A DNA stretch of 64,000 nt, from the NCBI RefSeq assembly GCF_964204645.1, contig NC_134035.1:12691951-12755950 (forward strand), read 5' to 3'. This DNA is from Tubulanus polymorphus (Eukaryota; Nemertea; Palaeonemertea; Tubulaniformes; Tubulanidae). This document shows, piece after piece, positions 39,651 to 51,631 of this stretch. How positions within the stretch are numbered: position 1 is the first letter of the stretch; each line of letters begins with the position of its first letter. The notes under the pieces are model-generated. The model did not search any database. It saw nothing but the letters and a program-made list of their open reading frames with translations, and was not told the origin of the DNA. The position numbers were made by a program, and so were the translations under genes.

Positions 39651-42600
39651 ACATGAATGATGAAAATGTACATAGTTTTATTCACACAACAATAATATCT
39701 TAATCGAGGAATCATCATGTAAGTTCCTAATTTACAAACACGAGAACTGTATTACAATAACAGTCTCTAACATAAAGCGTTAAAACTAGAGATGAAACAT
39801 ACCGATTCACTCCAGAAGTCTTGGAGTATCAATTTATCACTCTTAATTTCTTTTTCGTAAACATTACTTACACTTGAAAACTAGAATTTTGCCAACTTTG
39901 CCCCGACTTAAAGATTTTCAAGCACCTTGGCATTAAATACTAACTATTCTGACGTTTTTTCTTCCAGTTTCGAAAACATCAACATAATTATACAATCGGT
40001 AACTAATCGATAACATCAATAACTTAAGTTTATAGCTGTTTTAAATTCTTTCTAAAAAGTAAAATGTATGTACATGATTTTAGATAGTAAGTCTGCCCCG
40101 TAAGTCTACCCCAGTATCAACAACTATTTTTATACTCCATTCCACGCAATCAGGTAAATTTTTTAAACTATGTTACCTATCAGACTGGTCTGAAAAAGGG
40201 TGATATTAGTAAAAAAATCAATACTTTACTACAGAGGTCTTTGCCGCTGCTAGATCTCAGTGTTCATGAGATAAACCATTGTCTTTGCTGCTTCGGTGTT
40301 TATCCTGAATCAGATTTTATAAGATAATCCATTGTCTTTGCTGCGCGAATCAGTGTTAATAAGATACACTATCATCTCTGCTGCTCCTGATAAAATGTTT
40401 TATAGAAATCAACCATCGATTGTAGAAGATTCCATCGTTGAGTGATTAATCCGTCGCTGGCTCCTAAACTTCTCATCTGGGCTTCTGCAGTTTTCATCAG
40501 CAAATGGGTCAACTTGTGTCTTCTTCAGACCATTATTTCCGAGATGTAGTTTGACTGAAACAAAGTGAAGAAAGCAAAACATTTTAGACAGATTTATCAT
40601 AACTTACATGTCATTTCAAATTACAAGCCACCGTGTTTTTCACTTAGTTAATATAGTTATTTCCAAAATCAGAATTAGGTTCATTGACGTCAATTGCCGA
40701 TTTAAACCCCAATAAATAATTGCAGTAGTAGGACTAGTTCATCAATGTTTAAGCTTGGAGTAATCATTTGAAAAATTTATTACTCCAAGGTGCAAGACTA
40801 GAAAAGATAAAAGTTCTAAGATCAGCCATGTGGACAGGTAAATAGATTTCGATGATAATCACTTATCAAATGATATTCATATGAGGCCTGAAATTTCTAT
40901 ATACCGGTAATTTCCATCTAATGAGTTTGATTCTTCTGTGGGTTGTTCAAATCCGTAGATTTCAGATGAGTAGTTGATTTTAAGCTGGTCTCTTTCTTAT
41001 AGTTGAAACTTAGCTGCAATGAGTAAATAAATATATCCTGTAATCACGACATTTAGAAATCATCGTAATAACTCCATGTATATCAAGTTACCTTTTATGA
41101 TTGCTGGTTTCATCATCGACGAGGATCTCCTAAGTTGGTTGGTTTCTGTGCACTGTTTTCTCTAATTGGCAGATTTTTGATGAGTTGTTGACCTCAACCT
41201 CAAGCTCTCGTTTGACTATTCAAGTTGGTGTCCCGTACAAACCTACCACACCTGGCGGGAGCGATACGGCGGTTTTTTTCAAAATCGGAAATCGAAGTAC
41301 AGATATAGTTGCGTGATCGGCGGTCGTTTTTACAGATCTTTTTTTTTTAAGTCCAAGAACATAATTGGTAATTCGGTTCCGGTTCATTCAAACAATCTTT
41401 TATTCTGCCTAATTCTGATTTTGGAAATAACTATATTGTTGAAGATAATTTTACAATATTTGGTCTTTTTTTAATGTAACTAGTCCGAAAGTTTACAATG
41501 TTTAATAATTTTGTCTAACTTCAATTTTTTTGGTCGTTTTCACCGTTTAAATAGTCGAAGCACATATTAAGTGACTGATTGGGGTTAACTTTTTTTCTGC
41601 CTAATTTAATACATCGAGATTTTGGAAATAACTATATATTACAATATTTGGTCTTGTTTTCATGTAACTAGTCCGAAAGTTTACAAGGTTGAATAATTTT
41701 ATCTATTTTTTTTCTGCCTTATTTAATACATCAAGATTTTGGAAATAACTATATTTTACAATATTTTGTCTTTTTTTCATGTAACTAGTCCGAAAGTTTA
41801 CAAGGTTGAATAATTTTATCTATTTTTTTCTGCCTAATTTAATACATCGAGATTTAGGAAATAACTATATTTTACAATATTTGGTCTTTTTTTCATGTAA
41901 CTAGTCCGAAAGTTTACAAGGTTGAATAATTTTATCTATTTTTTTCTGCCTAATTTAATACATCGAGACTTTGGAAATAACTATATTTTACAATATTTGG
42001 TCTTTTTTTCATGTAACTAGTCCGAAAGTTTACAAGGTGGGAGAATTTTGTCTAACTTTAATTTTTTTGTCATTTTCACCGTTTAAATTTGTCTAATTTT
42101 TTAAAGTTTATTGTAGTTTTTCTCGAGTATGTCTGAAATCGAAGTACATAATTGGGAAATTCGATTCCGGTTCATTCAAACTATCTTCCAATCAGTCTGA
42201 AACGGCAAGCTGAAGAAAAGAGCAGAACCTTTTGAGCAGAAAATCCTTTGGAATATCACTGATCATAATTATCATGTCAATTCATATATAAGACCAGCAA
42301 CGTGGATCGATACGTAGATTTTAATAATAGTCTTAAATGATATTTATGAAATTCAACTCATATAGTAATTCATCTATATTCTAAATATCTAAGCAATGGT
42401 TGATTATTATAGTTTAACAACAATTCAACTAAAGCATCTATAGTCATCTCTAGGAATACCAGAGTTACAACAAATTTAATGCATAATCAATCTTATCAAA
42501 TCGTTTTTGAACTGTTTTCTCTTCTATCTTCTTGAAATTCTTGATGTGTCTTTTATTGAAACCCAGGCCCATCATACAGTGCAAACCTGCTAGTAATATT

Positions 42601-45152
42601 GGCCTATATATATTTCGATTGTCAGCTAAACCATGTTCGTATTATCAAATTTACTTCATCGTCAGTTAATAAACTTAAGAGATGTTTTCTACCCACAGAT
42701 GGCGACATCTGTACCCAGTGAATGGTATTCTAATCCATTTCATTAATTCTAAATATTGCTCCTAATATATACAATGATTTTGTAATTATGATGATATAAC
42801 TAACTGAAGAGTGAGTGCGCTGCCAGCATTGAGCACACTGATCCTATAAGTAACATGGTTCTACAGATTTAAGAAACCTCGAATCATTCCCACAACTCGA
42901 CAAACCCAGAATTTTGCAAAGCGAGAAGAATTTCAGATCCGGTACGAATTTGAATTAATCACTATTTGAACTGCTAATTTTGCATCAGAGCTTTTGATAC
43001 CTAGCTTAACTAACCCAGAATCCCCCAAAACCTAACTGATTCAACAGATCCCACACACACACATGTGGCCCAGTTAGACGCAGATGACATTGCGCGATAC
43101 AGTCGTCTCATCCACTGTGCAATTTTGAATAAGTTTCACTTATATTCATTACATTGAATTAATTTCAATTAAATTCTAGGTATCTAAGCGAACCATTAAT
43201 TAGTAATCATACTAGCTATATTTTAATAGTCAGTTGAACAATATTTATATGGAGCCTGAAAATCTACATGAGTAGAATTTCAGATGTGGTGAATTCGTCA
43301 CTATTTGAATTCATCAGAAATTAAAGATAAAAAAGCATATTTTTAGTGGTAAATTAGAAATTCCCTTAGCCGAATGGCTATATAATCTTTATTTCCCTTA
43401 TATAGTACACTGTGTATAAGGACCGAAAGACCTTGTTATGACCGGACCTCCCTGGTGCGGTGCGAGTCATGATGCTAGAAAATAGTTTGAAGGAGAGGGG
43501 TTAGTAAAAGAGAGCTATTAGCAAGAGGAATAAGACCTAAGTTTAGGATATCCTGTCAGAATAAGGCTTTCAATCTGACATACACAGTGAAATTGAAATA
43601 TTCCCCCTTCCAAATCCAGGAATGTATTTGTGCACAGTTTCGATCGGAAGTAAATCTGCGTTAAATGATTTTGGCAATATGTATCAAAACTAATACAGCT
43701 GTGTGAAGACACCATAGGTTCACTTAGATACAGATAAATAAATGTGCTCAGATACACATGTATCAGCTTCATTTTAAATGTCCATGGAATTAGAAATAAT
43801 TTCACATAACAATTGAATTAACCTTGATCGATCTAAGTAATACGTTAATGAGTAATTCATCTTAGATTCTAATTTTTAGTTAAACTATATCTAATATGCG
43901 TCACTTGACACACAGTATGGTTTTAGATATTAATTGAATCAGTTAGGTTTGAGTAAATTTTGCCAATAATGAAAAGCATGGCTAGTCGTCGTAAGCGCGG
44001 CAGTTGGCGATACAGAACTGATCAGTCAATGAGACTGATTCCCTTATAGATGTGCTCAAATATATTATATATTTCAGCTATATTTCAATAAATATTTATG
44101 ATATAAAAAGTTTTTGATCTAACATCAAATATTGAATTCATCTTAATTGTGAATATCTAAGCCATTTTTCCTGGCTGTATGCTAATTGTCAGTCAAACAA
44201 CAATTATCATGCGTCGGCCAAAACAAGACGCAGTGTTTCAGGAATGAATTAAATCAATTAAAGCTTTGGTTTATTCTGGATTTATCAAAGTGTTGAGACC
44301 AAATCACTGTTTCATAAAGACCCGTAGTCCATAGTTTTCCCCATATAACACCAGACCTCGATAGAGCCCTAGTCACTATCTTATGAAATTCATTACTGTT
44401 ATGTGTGAGGCAGCACATAGTGTATATTGTTAAGTATGGCCTCAATGGTAATAAATTTATCAATATATTATTTGTAAAGAAAAATCTATCAACCAACGAT
44501 AAAATTTAATTGATATATCTTTTAGTAAAAATTGTCCTATCTAGATCTTGATTGTCCGTTAAACAATAGTCATATGAGGCCTGAAATATCTACGGTACAT
44601 TCGAATAATTTCAAATGTCACATAAGATATTGAATTTACCTTAATTGTACGTACTTACAAAATCTTTTAATCAATAACTGACCAATCTACATTTTAATTA
44701 TCAGACCAAAGAATATTTAAAGGACCTCACTCAATCATTTTGTCTAATATTGTAAATATTCAAGCAATCATTGCCTAGCTATATTTCAATTTACTACCGG
44801 CCACAGAGCCTCAATAAAGTAGTGCGGAGATGGTGAGCTTGACCAGCGCCTATGCATTCTACCCTAGATATGAAAAATCAACTTAGCTTTATGTATGTAT
44901 GTTTTCCTGTTGCCATGCAGGATGAGCCATGCAAGACTGCCAGGTTCGGTTGCGACAGGTCTTTGCGACAGGTGTTTGGTGGTACTTCAAGGTGGAGTCT
45001 TTCGTGGGCACTTCTGGTGGGCAGATTTTAGATGGGCCTTTTCGGATTAACCTGAAATGAGTGAAAGAACGATATTCTGTAGTTACACAATCCTTTCCGT
45101 ATCACGCATCGTAATTTACATGTGTATCAACTTAACTTTCAATATTGCTAAT
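39651..45152. other. AT-rich region with degenerate repeats; no confident gene
   Basis: 39650-39830 weakly resembles the hairpin module of the 3-kb unit without its hairpins. 40220-40400 has ~55-bp repeats of AACCATTGTCTTTGCTGC. On the minus strand 40372-40512 is an open, helical 46-residue stretch (see findings). 41440-42100 is a tandem array. From 42.3 to 44.8 kb a motif of the type ATATCTAAGC...CTAGCTATATTTTAAT...CAGTTGAACAATATTTATAT recurs at least six times in degenerate form. Confidence 0.5.
41440..42100. repeat. 117-bp tandem repeat, about 4.5 copies
   Basis: The marker TGTAACTAGTCCGAAAGTTT starts at about 41475, 41663, 41780, 41896 and 42012, so the last four are spaced 116-117 bp. 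Each unit also contains TCTGCCTAATTTAATACATC and TTGGAAATAACTATATTTTA. Confidence 0.85.
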
Positions 45153-45221
45153 TCAGTGTTCTTTTTTGGCATCATCTTCGTTGTAGTCACCTTCAGCATC
45201 TTCTTCAACTTCTTGGGAGTC
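45153..45221 (-). CDS. Orphan coding-like terminal exon with acidic C-terminus
   Basis: After a good acceptor (TTTTTTCATTTCAG) the minus strand reads 22 codons, DSQEVEEDAEGDYNEDDAKK then EH and a stop. Composition is unlike the AT-rich surroundings and typical of a real acidic tail. No upstream exon was found; R1 repeat material begins within 20 bp, so the gene may have been split by insertion, or this may be a relic or chance frame. Function unknown. Confidence 0.25.
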   Translation of the reverse strand, partial: DSQEVEEDAEGDYNEDDAKKEH

Positions 45222-45539
45222 CTGAAATGAAAAAAAGAGAAGAGCGATGAAAACCTGGTACGGAACAAAACTAATGTTCGAAAGCTTTTCAGCTCTCCAT
45301 CGCTGGTCACATGCCGAGAACACCAGACAATGAGCCAGCCAGGAATATACTGCCCTCTACACGCCCTCACACAGAACGCGAAAACCAGAATGACAACGCC
45401 TCACATTCCCCATCTAACTGCAGGATGTACTGGGCGACGTCAGTAACTGACAAACCTGTAAAATTGCACGAAACACAAATAGCACAGTACAACCAGCTTG
45501 ACCGGGTTGAGATTCAGGATCTCAACTAGCACTCAAAAG

Positions 45540-45800
45540 CGTGACAAGAGACTTCATCCACTGACCGAGGTTGTCACAAGGACACAATGAAACTAGCACT
45601 CATAAGCCGACAAGAGACTTCATCCACTGACCGAGGTTGTCACAAGGACACAATGAAAACTAGCACTCAAACTAGAAATCAAAGAGCGTGACAGTAGAAT
45701 CATCCCTCAGCCGACTCAGAATACCAGAAACAAAGAGCGTGACAGTAGAATCATCCCTCATCCGGGCGGTCACAAGGACACAATGAATGCTAGTAGCGTG
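45540..45800. repeat. Short tandem repeat near the R1 copy
   Basis: Units of about 55-65 bp: GACAAGAGACTTCATCCACT with GACCGAGGTTGTCACAAGGA (twice), then GAGCGTGACAGTAGAATCAT (twice), each followed by ACACAATGAA. Continuous with R1 sequence on both sides. Confidence 0.7.
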
Positions 45801-45869
45801 ACAATCCAGTATAACCGCTCCATTTGTATCCCGCGCAATCCCGCAGATATGCCCGTCATTGACATCACT

Positions 45870-46510
45870 CAGCACACTTTGTAGATAGGTGGGGGCAGTG
45901 AGGCCTCATCATCCTGGTTTTCGTGTTCCGCATGAGGGCGTGTAGAGGGCAGAATTTCCTGACCGACTCTTTGTCTGACATCCTCGACACGTGACCGGCG
46001 AAGGAGAGCTGACGCTTTCGGACATTAGTTTTGTTCCAGCAAACGTTGAAAATCGACAGAGAAACCGGCCCTGAAAAACAAAACGGATTAAATGCTGAAA
46101 AATAGAACGGATTAATTAACACAGAACAGTACAGGACAGCACAGAGACAAACAGTAACACATAAAACATAAAGACGTCGTTCCTCAGGAAGCAGGAACAG
46201 GAGCAGGAGCGGGAGCGCAGCGAAAATCGCCAGGAGGAGAATCCACGGTAGCATGTTCACAGTGTGAGTGTGCAGAGGTGAATGGCCTATGCTTGTGTAC
46301 ACCGTGGTCAGCCGGTGACGTGTTCAATAGCGCGTGTCAGAATGATATCAACAACTCTGAAAACCCGCAATTGTGTCTCTATTGTTGAATGGATTTACAT
46401 TATGAGGTTCCACCGCCGGGTTTAATACGCGCCAGTAGTCAGCTGAACAATATAGTGGAGGAAGTTTAATAAGGCCATGAAATAAATTACTTGATTCCCA
46501 ACAGCTACTT
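45870..46510 (-). mobile_element. Dispersed repeat R1, inverted copy
   Basis: Reverse complement of 28068-28690 with substitutions. The minus-strand frame 45865-46302 encodes NMLPWILLLAIFAALPLLLL, RKRQLSFAGHVSRMSDKESV and further residues to a stop. The frame outlasts that of the first copy, consistent with an older coding element. LINE-type origin is inferred from the FAGHVSRM motif. Confidence 0.6.
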
Positions 46511-47352
46511 CCGAATTTATTAGCATCCGCCTGTGTTTTTTTTCTTAAATTCTAGAATAATTTATAAATTATACCGACCGATAGCACTTCCAGTTCAGAT
46601 TCACACCAACACAGGTCTTCCTATCATAGAAACCGCGTAAACATTTACTAATGAAATTAGTTTATTAGTCATGGACAGTTCATGCACCCCGAGATAACTA
46701 CCTCACATGCACGAGGAAAGCGGTCTATTTTAGTCATTGGGGGAAAACCCACTAATACCATGTATTCACGATTATTCATCATTAATACTGTTATCACAGA
46801 ATCCCGTCAATAGACAGATTTTCATTTTAAAAAAAACTCCTCGATTCAATTGAGGGGAGATATATGAAGCATTTTTAATTGCTTGGAGACGCGCATAAGT
46901 TTATGCATTGGAGAGGGCAGATTGAACCATTCCTAAAGAGCATTCGCTCGTATCCAGTCGCAACTATACTTGTCTTTGGTGAACTTTTTCCAAAAATGAA
47001 TTCCCCACTGTGCACGGAGTGAATAAAACATCTAAAACATTTTCAGTCGATAAGAGCACAAAAAATTCAGCAAACTAAAAGACTGGAGTATTTTCGATGA
47101 TATTTGCAGTTTATATTTCTACCATACGAAATAAATGTAACAGACAGATCAATATATATCCCCTAATGCCCCGAAACAAAATAACCGAATCTAGTTTAAT
47201 AATGAACACTTCCACAGGCGACGAAAATCTTCAAAATTCAATATAGGACATGATAAACAAACAGTGTTAAAATAAAACCAATCAGTTTTAAATTTGTCAC
47301 TTAATAAATTAAGTCAGCATGATCATTTAATATTGAAACAATGATTGTATAA

Positions 47353-50300
47353 CTACGGTTTCCATTGTTGTTGTTGACCTTGACCTTTATCGACGATTAT
47401 CGTCCGTCCATCATCGGTTGCCGACGACGCTAAATCGCGTAACGCCAAATCGCTGGAATACATCAGAAACTCGTCGAGCGTTCGTTCGGTGCAATTAGCT
47501 ATAAACCGGATAAACGGCCGGATGTCTCCGTCGTTCGCCGTTTGTAAATGTTGGTAGTATTCGTGTTTTTCGTCGACCTTGATGATGACCGGGGGAAACC
47601 CGGCTTGCATCAGGATCAGATTCATCAGCAGTCGAGACGTGCGTCCGTTACCGTCGTAGAACGGGTGAATGAACACGAGTTTATAGTGAGCTAAAGCGGC
47701 GTGTTCGATCGGATGTAGATCGGTCGTCGATTCCACAGAGTTCAACCATTCGATGAATTCACGCATTAATTCGAGAATGGCGTTGGCGCTCGGTGGCGTG
47801 TGATCACCTACGTATACCTGTAATTATAATCATCGTCTTCAGTTTAGTATATCGTATATACAGAGTCCGATCTAAGCACTCGTCCGATTGCCCGGGACAA
47901 GTATATTTCTATTAGTGCCAGTAGGTTATCATTATCACTTGTCAACTGGATGAGTGCAAATTTATATCTCAAGGCATTTATTTTCCCGCTCGAAACAACG
48001 GTTGATTATGCCACTCGAGTAGGGCTAGTTGATTTTTGAGGGGTCAAGTGAAATTTCAGATATGCTTCCTTCCTCCCCCGGGCAAGCGGCTTTTAATTCT
48101 TTAGATCAGACCCTGTATATAGGTCTCGCTAAACCTAAGACCCCTATACATAAGACCTAACATGTCTTAGGTTTTAGGTTTAGGGGTTCTTAGGTTTAGT
48201 ATATCATATATAGGTCTCGCTTAACCTAAGACCCCTAAACATAGGACCTAACAGGTCTTATGTTTCATTTATAACGCACGCACTAGATGATGGGTCAGTG
48301 ATATTGTGTAATGCTTGATGCTTATGAAAAAATGGCTGATTTTGCGTACAGGGAGAGGGGGGTATGAAAAATAAAGAATTTTATGCACATGCAATATGGA
48401 ATGATCCCTATTTTACCTGTGTATTGCGTAATCTACCGGCTTCTATCGGATCGACGTAGCCTAAAACACGTTTATGTATTTCTAGTAAATCGGTGACGGT
48501 GATCGCGCCGACGCGACGTATCAGAGTACTGTTTATATAACTCAACGCATCGTCTAAACCGAGTATCTCGTTGTGTTCGAGGATACTCTTCCCGTGGACG
48601 GCCATACGCGTCTCGACGATCGCGCGAGTCTGCGCGAGGGACATCGTGTTGCCTTCGATCGCGTTCGTGTGATAGATATGCAGGAAGAAGCTCTCTCGTT
48701 TCGCGCGCCGCAGCCCCGGGTGATTCTCCGGGATGTTGTAGAATTGTTCGCGTTTGGCGTCGATTCGCGTGAACGTTTTGCGGTCCATCTCGCGTACGAT
48801 CGGGAGTATGCGTTCCTGATTGGTTAGAGCTCGCGTGTGCTGCGGACTCACCGATACGGCCTTCGTGTACATCTGTGCCGCTAATAACAGATCGTTCTGT
48901 TCGTCGCCGTGTTCCTCTAGATACTCGCCGTACTCGACCAGAACCTCGACGTGTCGCGGGTCTAAGCTGTACGCGTGCTGAAACAGTCGCAGCGCTTTGT
49001 TGTGTTTGCCGTGCATTTCGAAATCGAGAGCTAAATTCAGCGCCGATAATGCTTCATTCGTTACTTCTGAAATACAAAATGACGATATGAAAAAACAAGA
49101 AACAGAACTGAATTAACACATTCACTGCCACAGTGCTGTTTTTTTCACAGTAGTTTCTTTTAACTACAAGTAGGGTCCAAATTATATGAAAAAGTGTAAG
49201 GCTAAAACGGTCAAGTTTGTTGTAATCCTCATTGCAGAAATGAAGTACAGTCAACCCCTGATATACCGCCCACATCGGTGCGGAACGATTTTGGCGGTAT
49301 AGAGAGTATGGCGGTATATCCGGGGTGTTTAACTATGTATTTGTATTGAGATGTACATTAAGAAAACCTGGCAGTAGGCAGAGGGTGGCGGTAATAATGT
49401 GAGGGCGGTATATCGGGGTTTGACTGTTACACCAGAAATATGTGTTAAACTTTTTTGTGAAAGTGGGCCAAGTTGGCAAAAGAGCTACCACATAGTCAGC
49501 CATTTTTCAAAATTGACCAATGAGCATTAACAAACAAGTAGAGTTTGTTCACAGTGTCAGCCAATCAGAAACTATATCATTCCGTGAGCAAGAGAGTTAA
49601 AAAGAAGATATATCGTAGTGGCCAAGATGACAGAACCGAAACTACCTCATAGTCGGCTGTGAATGGATTTAAGAGCATCGTTCTAACTGTAGCCACAACT
49701 TTAGCAACGAGACACTGAACCCGGTTGATAAGTAGCGCCACCTACCTTTACTCGCGCGTGTTTTCCGTTTCAACGCTAACGTCGTGTGGAAGAAATCCTC
49801 GTTTAGAGCGTCATTTCTGAGGTCTCCGCCGAACCAGGCTTTAGCGGCAAACGCGTTTGAACCGCGTCGTTTATCCGAGAAATACGTGATGTCGAATTCG
49901 ATGAACTTTGGTAAATTCGCGACGACGAACATGACGACCGTCGCTATCGAAACACCCGAGAAAAATACGATCAAAAACGTCATTGGAGAATTGATGATCC
50001 CCGCGGCGGGGGAGGAACAATTCATCACCGGTGACGACGATGAGTCGTTCGATGATGTCGAGATTGTGCGCCCGCTATTGTTTCGGGATTTCGTCCTTTT
50101 TTTCGTGTTTATTTCTCCGTTAGATTCACCGTGTTCCCGGTGGTCCATCCCACCGTGTTCCCGGTGGTCCATCCCACCGTGTTCCCGGTTGTCCATCCCA
50201 CCGTGTTCCCGGTTGTCCATGCTGCAGTGTTCCCGGTTGTCCATGCTGCAGTGTTCCCGGTGGTCCATGCTGCAGTGTTCCCGGTGGTCCATGCTGCAGT

Positions 50301-50436
50301 GTTCCCGGTGGTCCATCCCACCGTGTTCCCGGTGGTCCATCCCACCGTGTTCCCGGTGGTCCATCCCGCAGTGTTCTCCATCCACCAAGCCTTGGTCCCC
50401 GTACTCGTTCACTGATATCCCTACAGACATCGTCAT
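47353..50436 (-). CDS. FICD: Protein adenylyltransferase FICD (AMPylase/deAMPylase of BiP)
   Basis: ER type II membrane enzyme that AMPylates and deAMPylates the chaperone BiP. Exons 49746-50436, 48417-49066 and 47353-47817 join in phases 1 and 0 into 601 residues (human 458). Order: a repeat tail of about 11 nonapeptides of type [16 protein letters not shown] (~residues 24-105), linker, membrane helix [22 protein letters not shown] region (~231-315), inhibitory helix TNAIEGNT with Glu ~368, and the Fic core [10 protein letters not shown] with catalytic His ~498. The last exon ends ...[10 protein letters not shown]. Both the inhibitory Glu and the Fic motif are intact, so a regulated enzyme is expected. 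The start is the first ATG of the frame; 50428-50430 is an alternative. The extra N-terminal length is almost all repeat. Confidence 0.95.
47861..48115. mobile_element. Family 4 MITE in FICD intron 2
   Basis: Ends CAGAGTCCGATCTAAGCAC and TTTAGATCAGACCCTG. It is followed at 48116-48263 by a palindromic stretch of CTAAACCTAAGACCCCTA in both orientations. Confidence 0.75.
48264..48408. mobile_element. Family 5 MITE adjoining the FICD exon 2 donor
   Basis: TCATTTATAACGCACGCAC at one end and ATGGAATGATCCC at the other match the ends of 23225-23786; the interior GTGTAATGCTTGATGCTTAT is shared too. Its right end stops about 8 bp from the exon border at 48417. Confidence 0.7.
49249..49430. mobile_element. 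pogo/Tigger-like MITE in FICD intron 1
   Basis: Inverted ends ACAGTCAACCCCTGATATAC and GTATATCGGGGTTTGACTGT, preceded by TA on the left. CAGTCAACCCC-type termini with TA targets are common in pogo-like elements. The interior repeats GGCGGTAT. Confidence 0.65.
50119..50385 (-). repeat. FICD: 27-bp coding minisatellite in FICD exon 1
   Basis: About ten 27-bp units; plus-strand core GTGTTCCCGGTGGTCCATCC or ...CATGCTGCA. The period is exactly nine codons, so copy-number changes keep the FICD frame. The other strand is also open across the array (to 50554), which explains the long antisense frames seen here. Confidence 0.9.
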
Positions 50437-51631
50437 TATCACAATCGCTTTAAAACATCTTACATCGAATACAGCAGTTGATACAGCTTACACCAGGTTA
50501 CTCATCGGTGATAACTATGAGTCCCTCGTAAAGGTGTTTGACTACAGGGGGTAGGCCTTGGCTTCTCTAGCGCAAGTCCACTTCACTTGAATGACATGAC
50601 CCTCAGCAGGATCAGAATGTTTTTTGTGAATTTGTTAACTCGACTTGACCTGAGGCAGTTCGACACGAAGTTCCACCCTTTGATTTTTTAGGTCGATCTT
50701 ACCAAACTAAATTAAACGTATGTATATGTTCAAACACGGACTCCTTAACAACTGAATATGCGAAAAGATCATTTGAAACATACACGGCTGTCAATAAGTA
50801 CACGTAATCGCAATTGACAATCATATGGCAAAGTTGTATTGTCATCGCTGTACGAAATACATTGAGAGGTTCGAATCCGAAATTTGTGAATATTTGCTTT
50901 TCCGAAATATGATTATGTTTTCGAAATAGTAAGTCTATGAATGACTGTTTTGCTATTCATTTGATTCTCAATTTGGCTGTTTGTTTTTCGAACTAACCAT
51001 AAGGAATGAACGTCGTGACATCAACAGGGACTGATTAGATTAGCATTATGGCAATAGGGAGTTCAGGACTTCATGTGCAGGTAGGCATGAAAATCCCTGA
51101 TGCCTGTAGATTATCACTGCAAAGTCCCGAGAATAACTAAGTAGCGCAATAAACCGATTTTAGTATATTTTTCAAATGAGACTTTTCTAGTTTTTTCTAT
51201 GAAATTTCAAACAATTTCTTATCAATATTTTTACTTCACATTATATTCCGCTGTTATTGATATTTGACAATTACTGATATCGTGCAGTTTTTAACACCGG
51301 ATCAATTATGCTCTAGTAATTACCACCGATCGTACGACTTCCGGGTTCTGTCTGGAAACCAGGAAAAAATATACCCGACTCATCGATTATTTTGAGGATT
51401 TTCATGCCATAAAAAAATTGATGAATTCAAAATACGTTTAGTAAGTGTTTTTTGCATAATCTATTTGTCGACATGAAATAATGCTAAACGGCATTTTTAC
51501 GAAGTGGCAGCTTACATACCCGGTACATATACGATATGACATGCACTGATCATGTAGACAGCGGGTGATCTACATATAAACATCGAGGCACTGTACAAAG
51601 AAGAGCCTTTTTCATTTACAGAATAAAGATA
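50437..51631. other. Intergenic region between FICD and the TMEM53-like gene
   Basis: Divergent promoters for both genes are expected here. AT-rich, with no strong motif, repeat or coding sequence recognised. Confidence 0.4.

Noticed and set aside
40900-41300. Spliced coding gene with a short first exon (MMKPAIIK) joined to 40.9-41.0 kb
   Set aside because: The phase 1 junction leads to a stop after five codons; at best a noncoding transcript.
49784-50554. 256-codon plus-strand frame (and a 94-codon one) across the FICD first exon
   Set aside because: Antisense to conserved FICD coding sequence; open only because the 27-bp repeat lacks stops in several frames.
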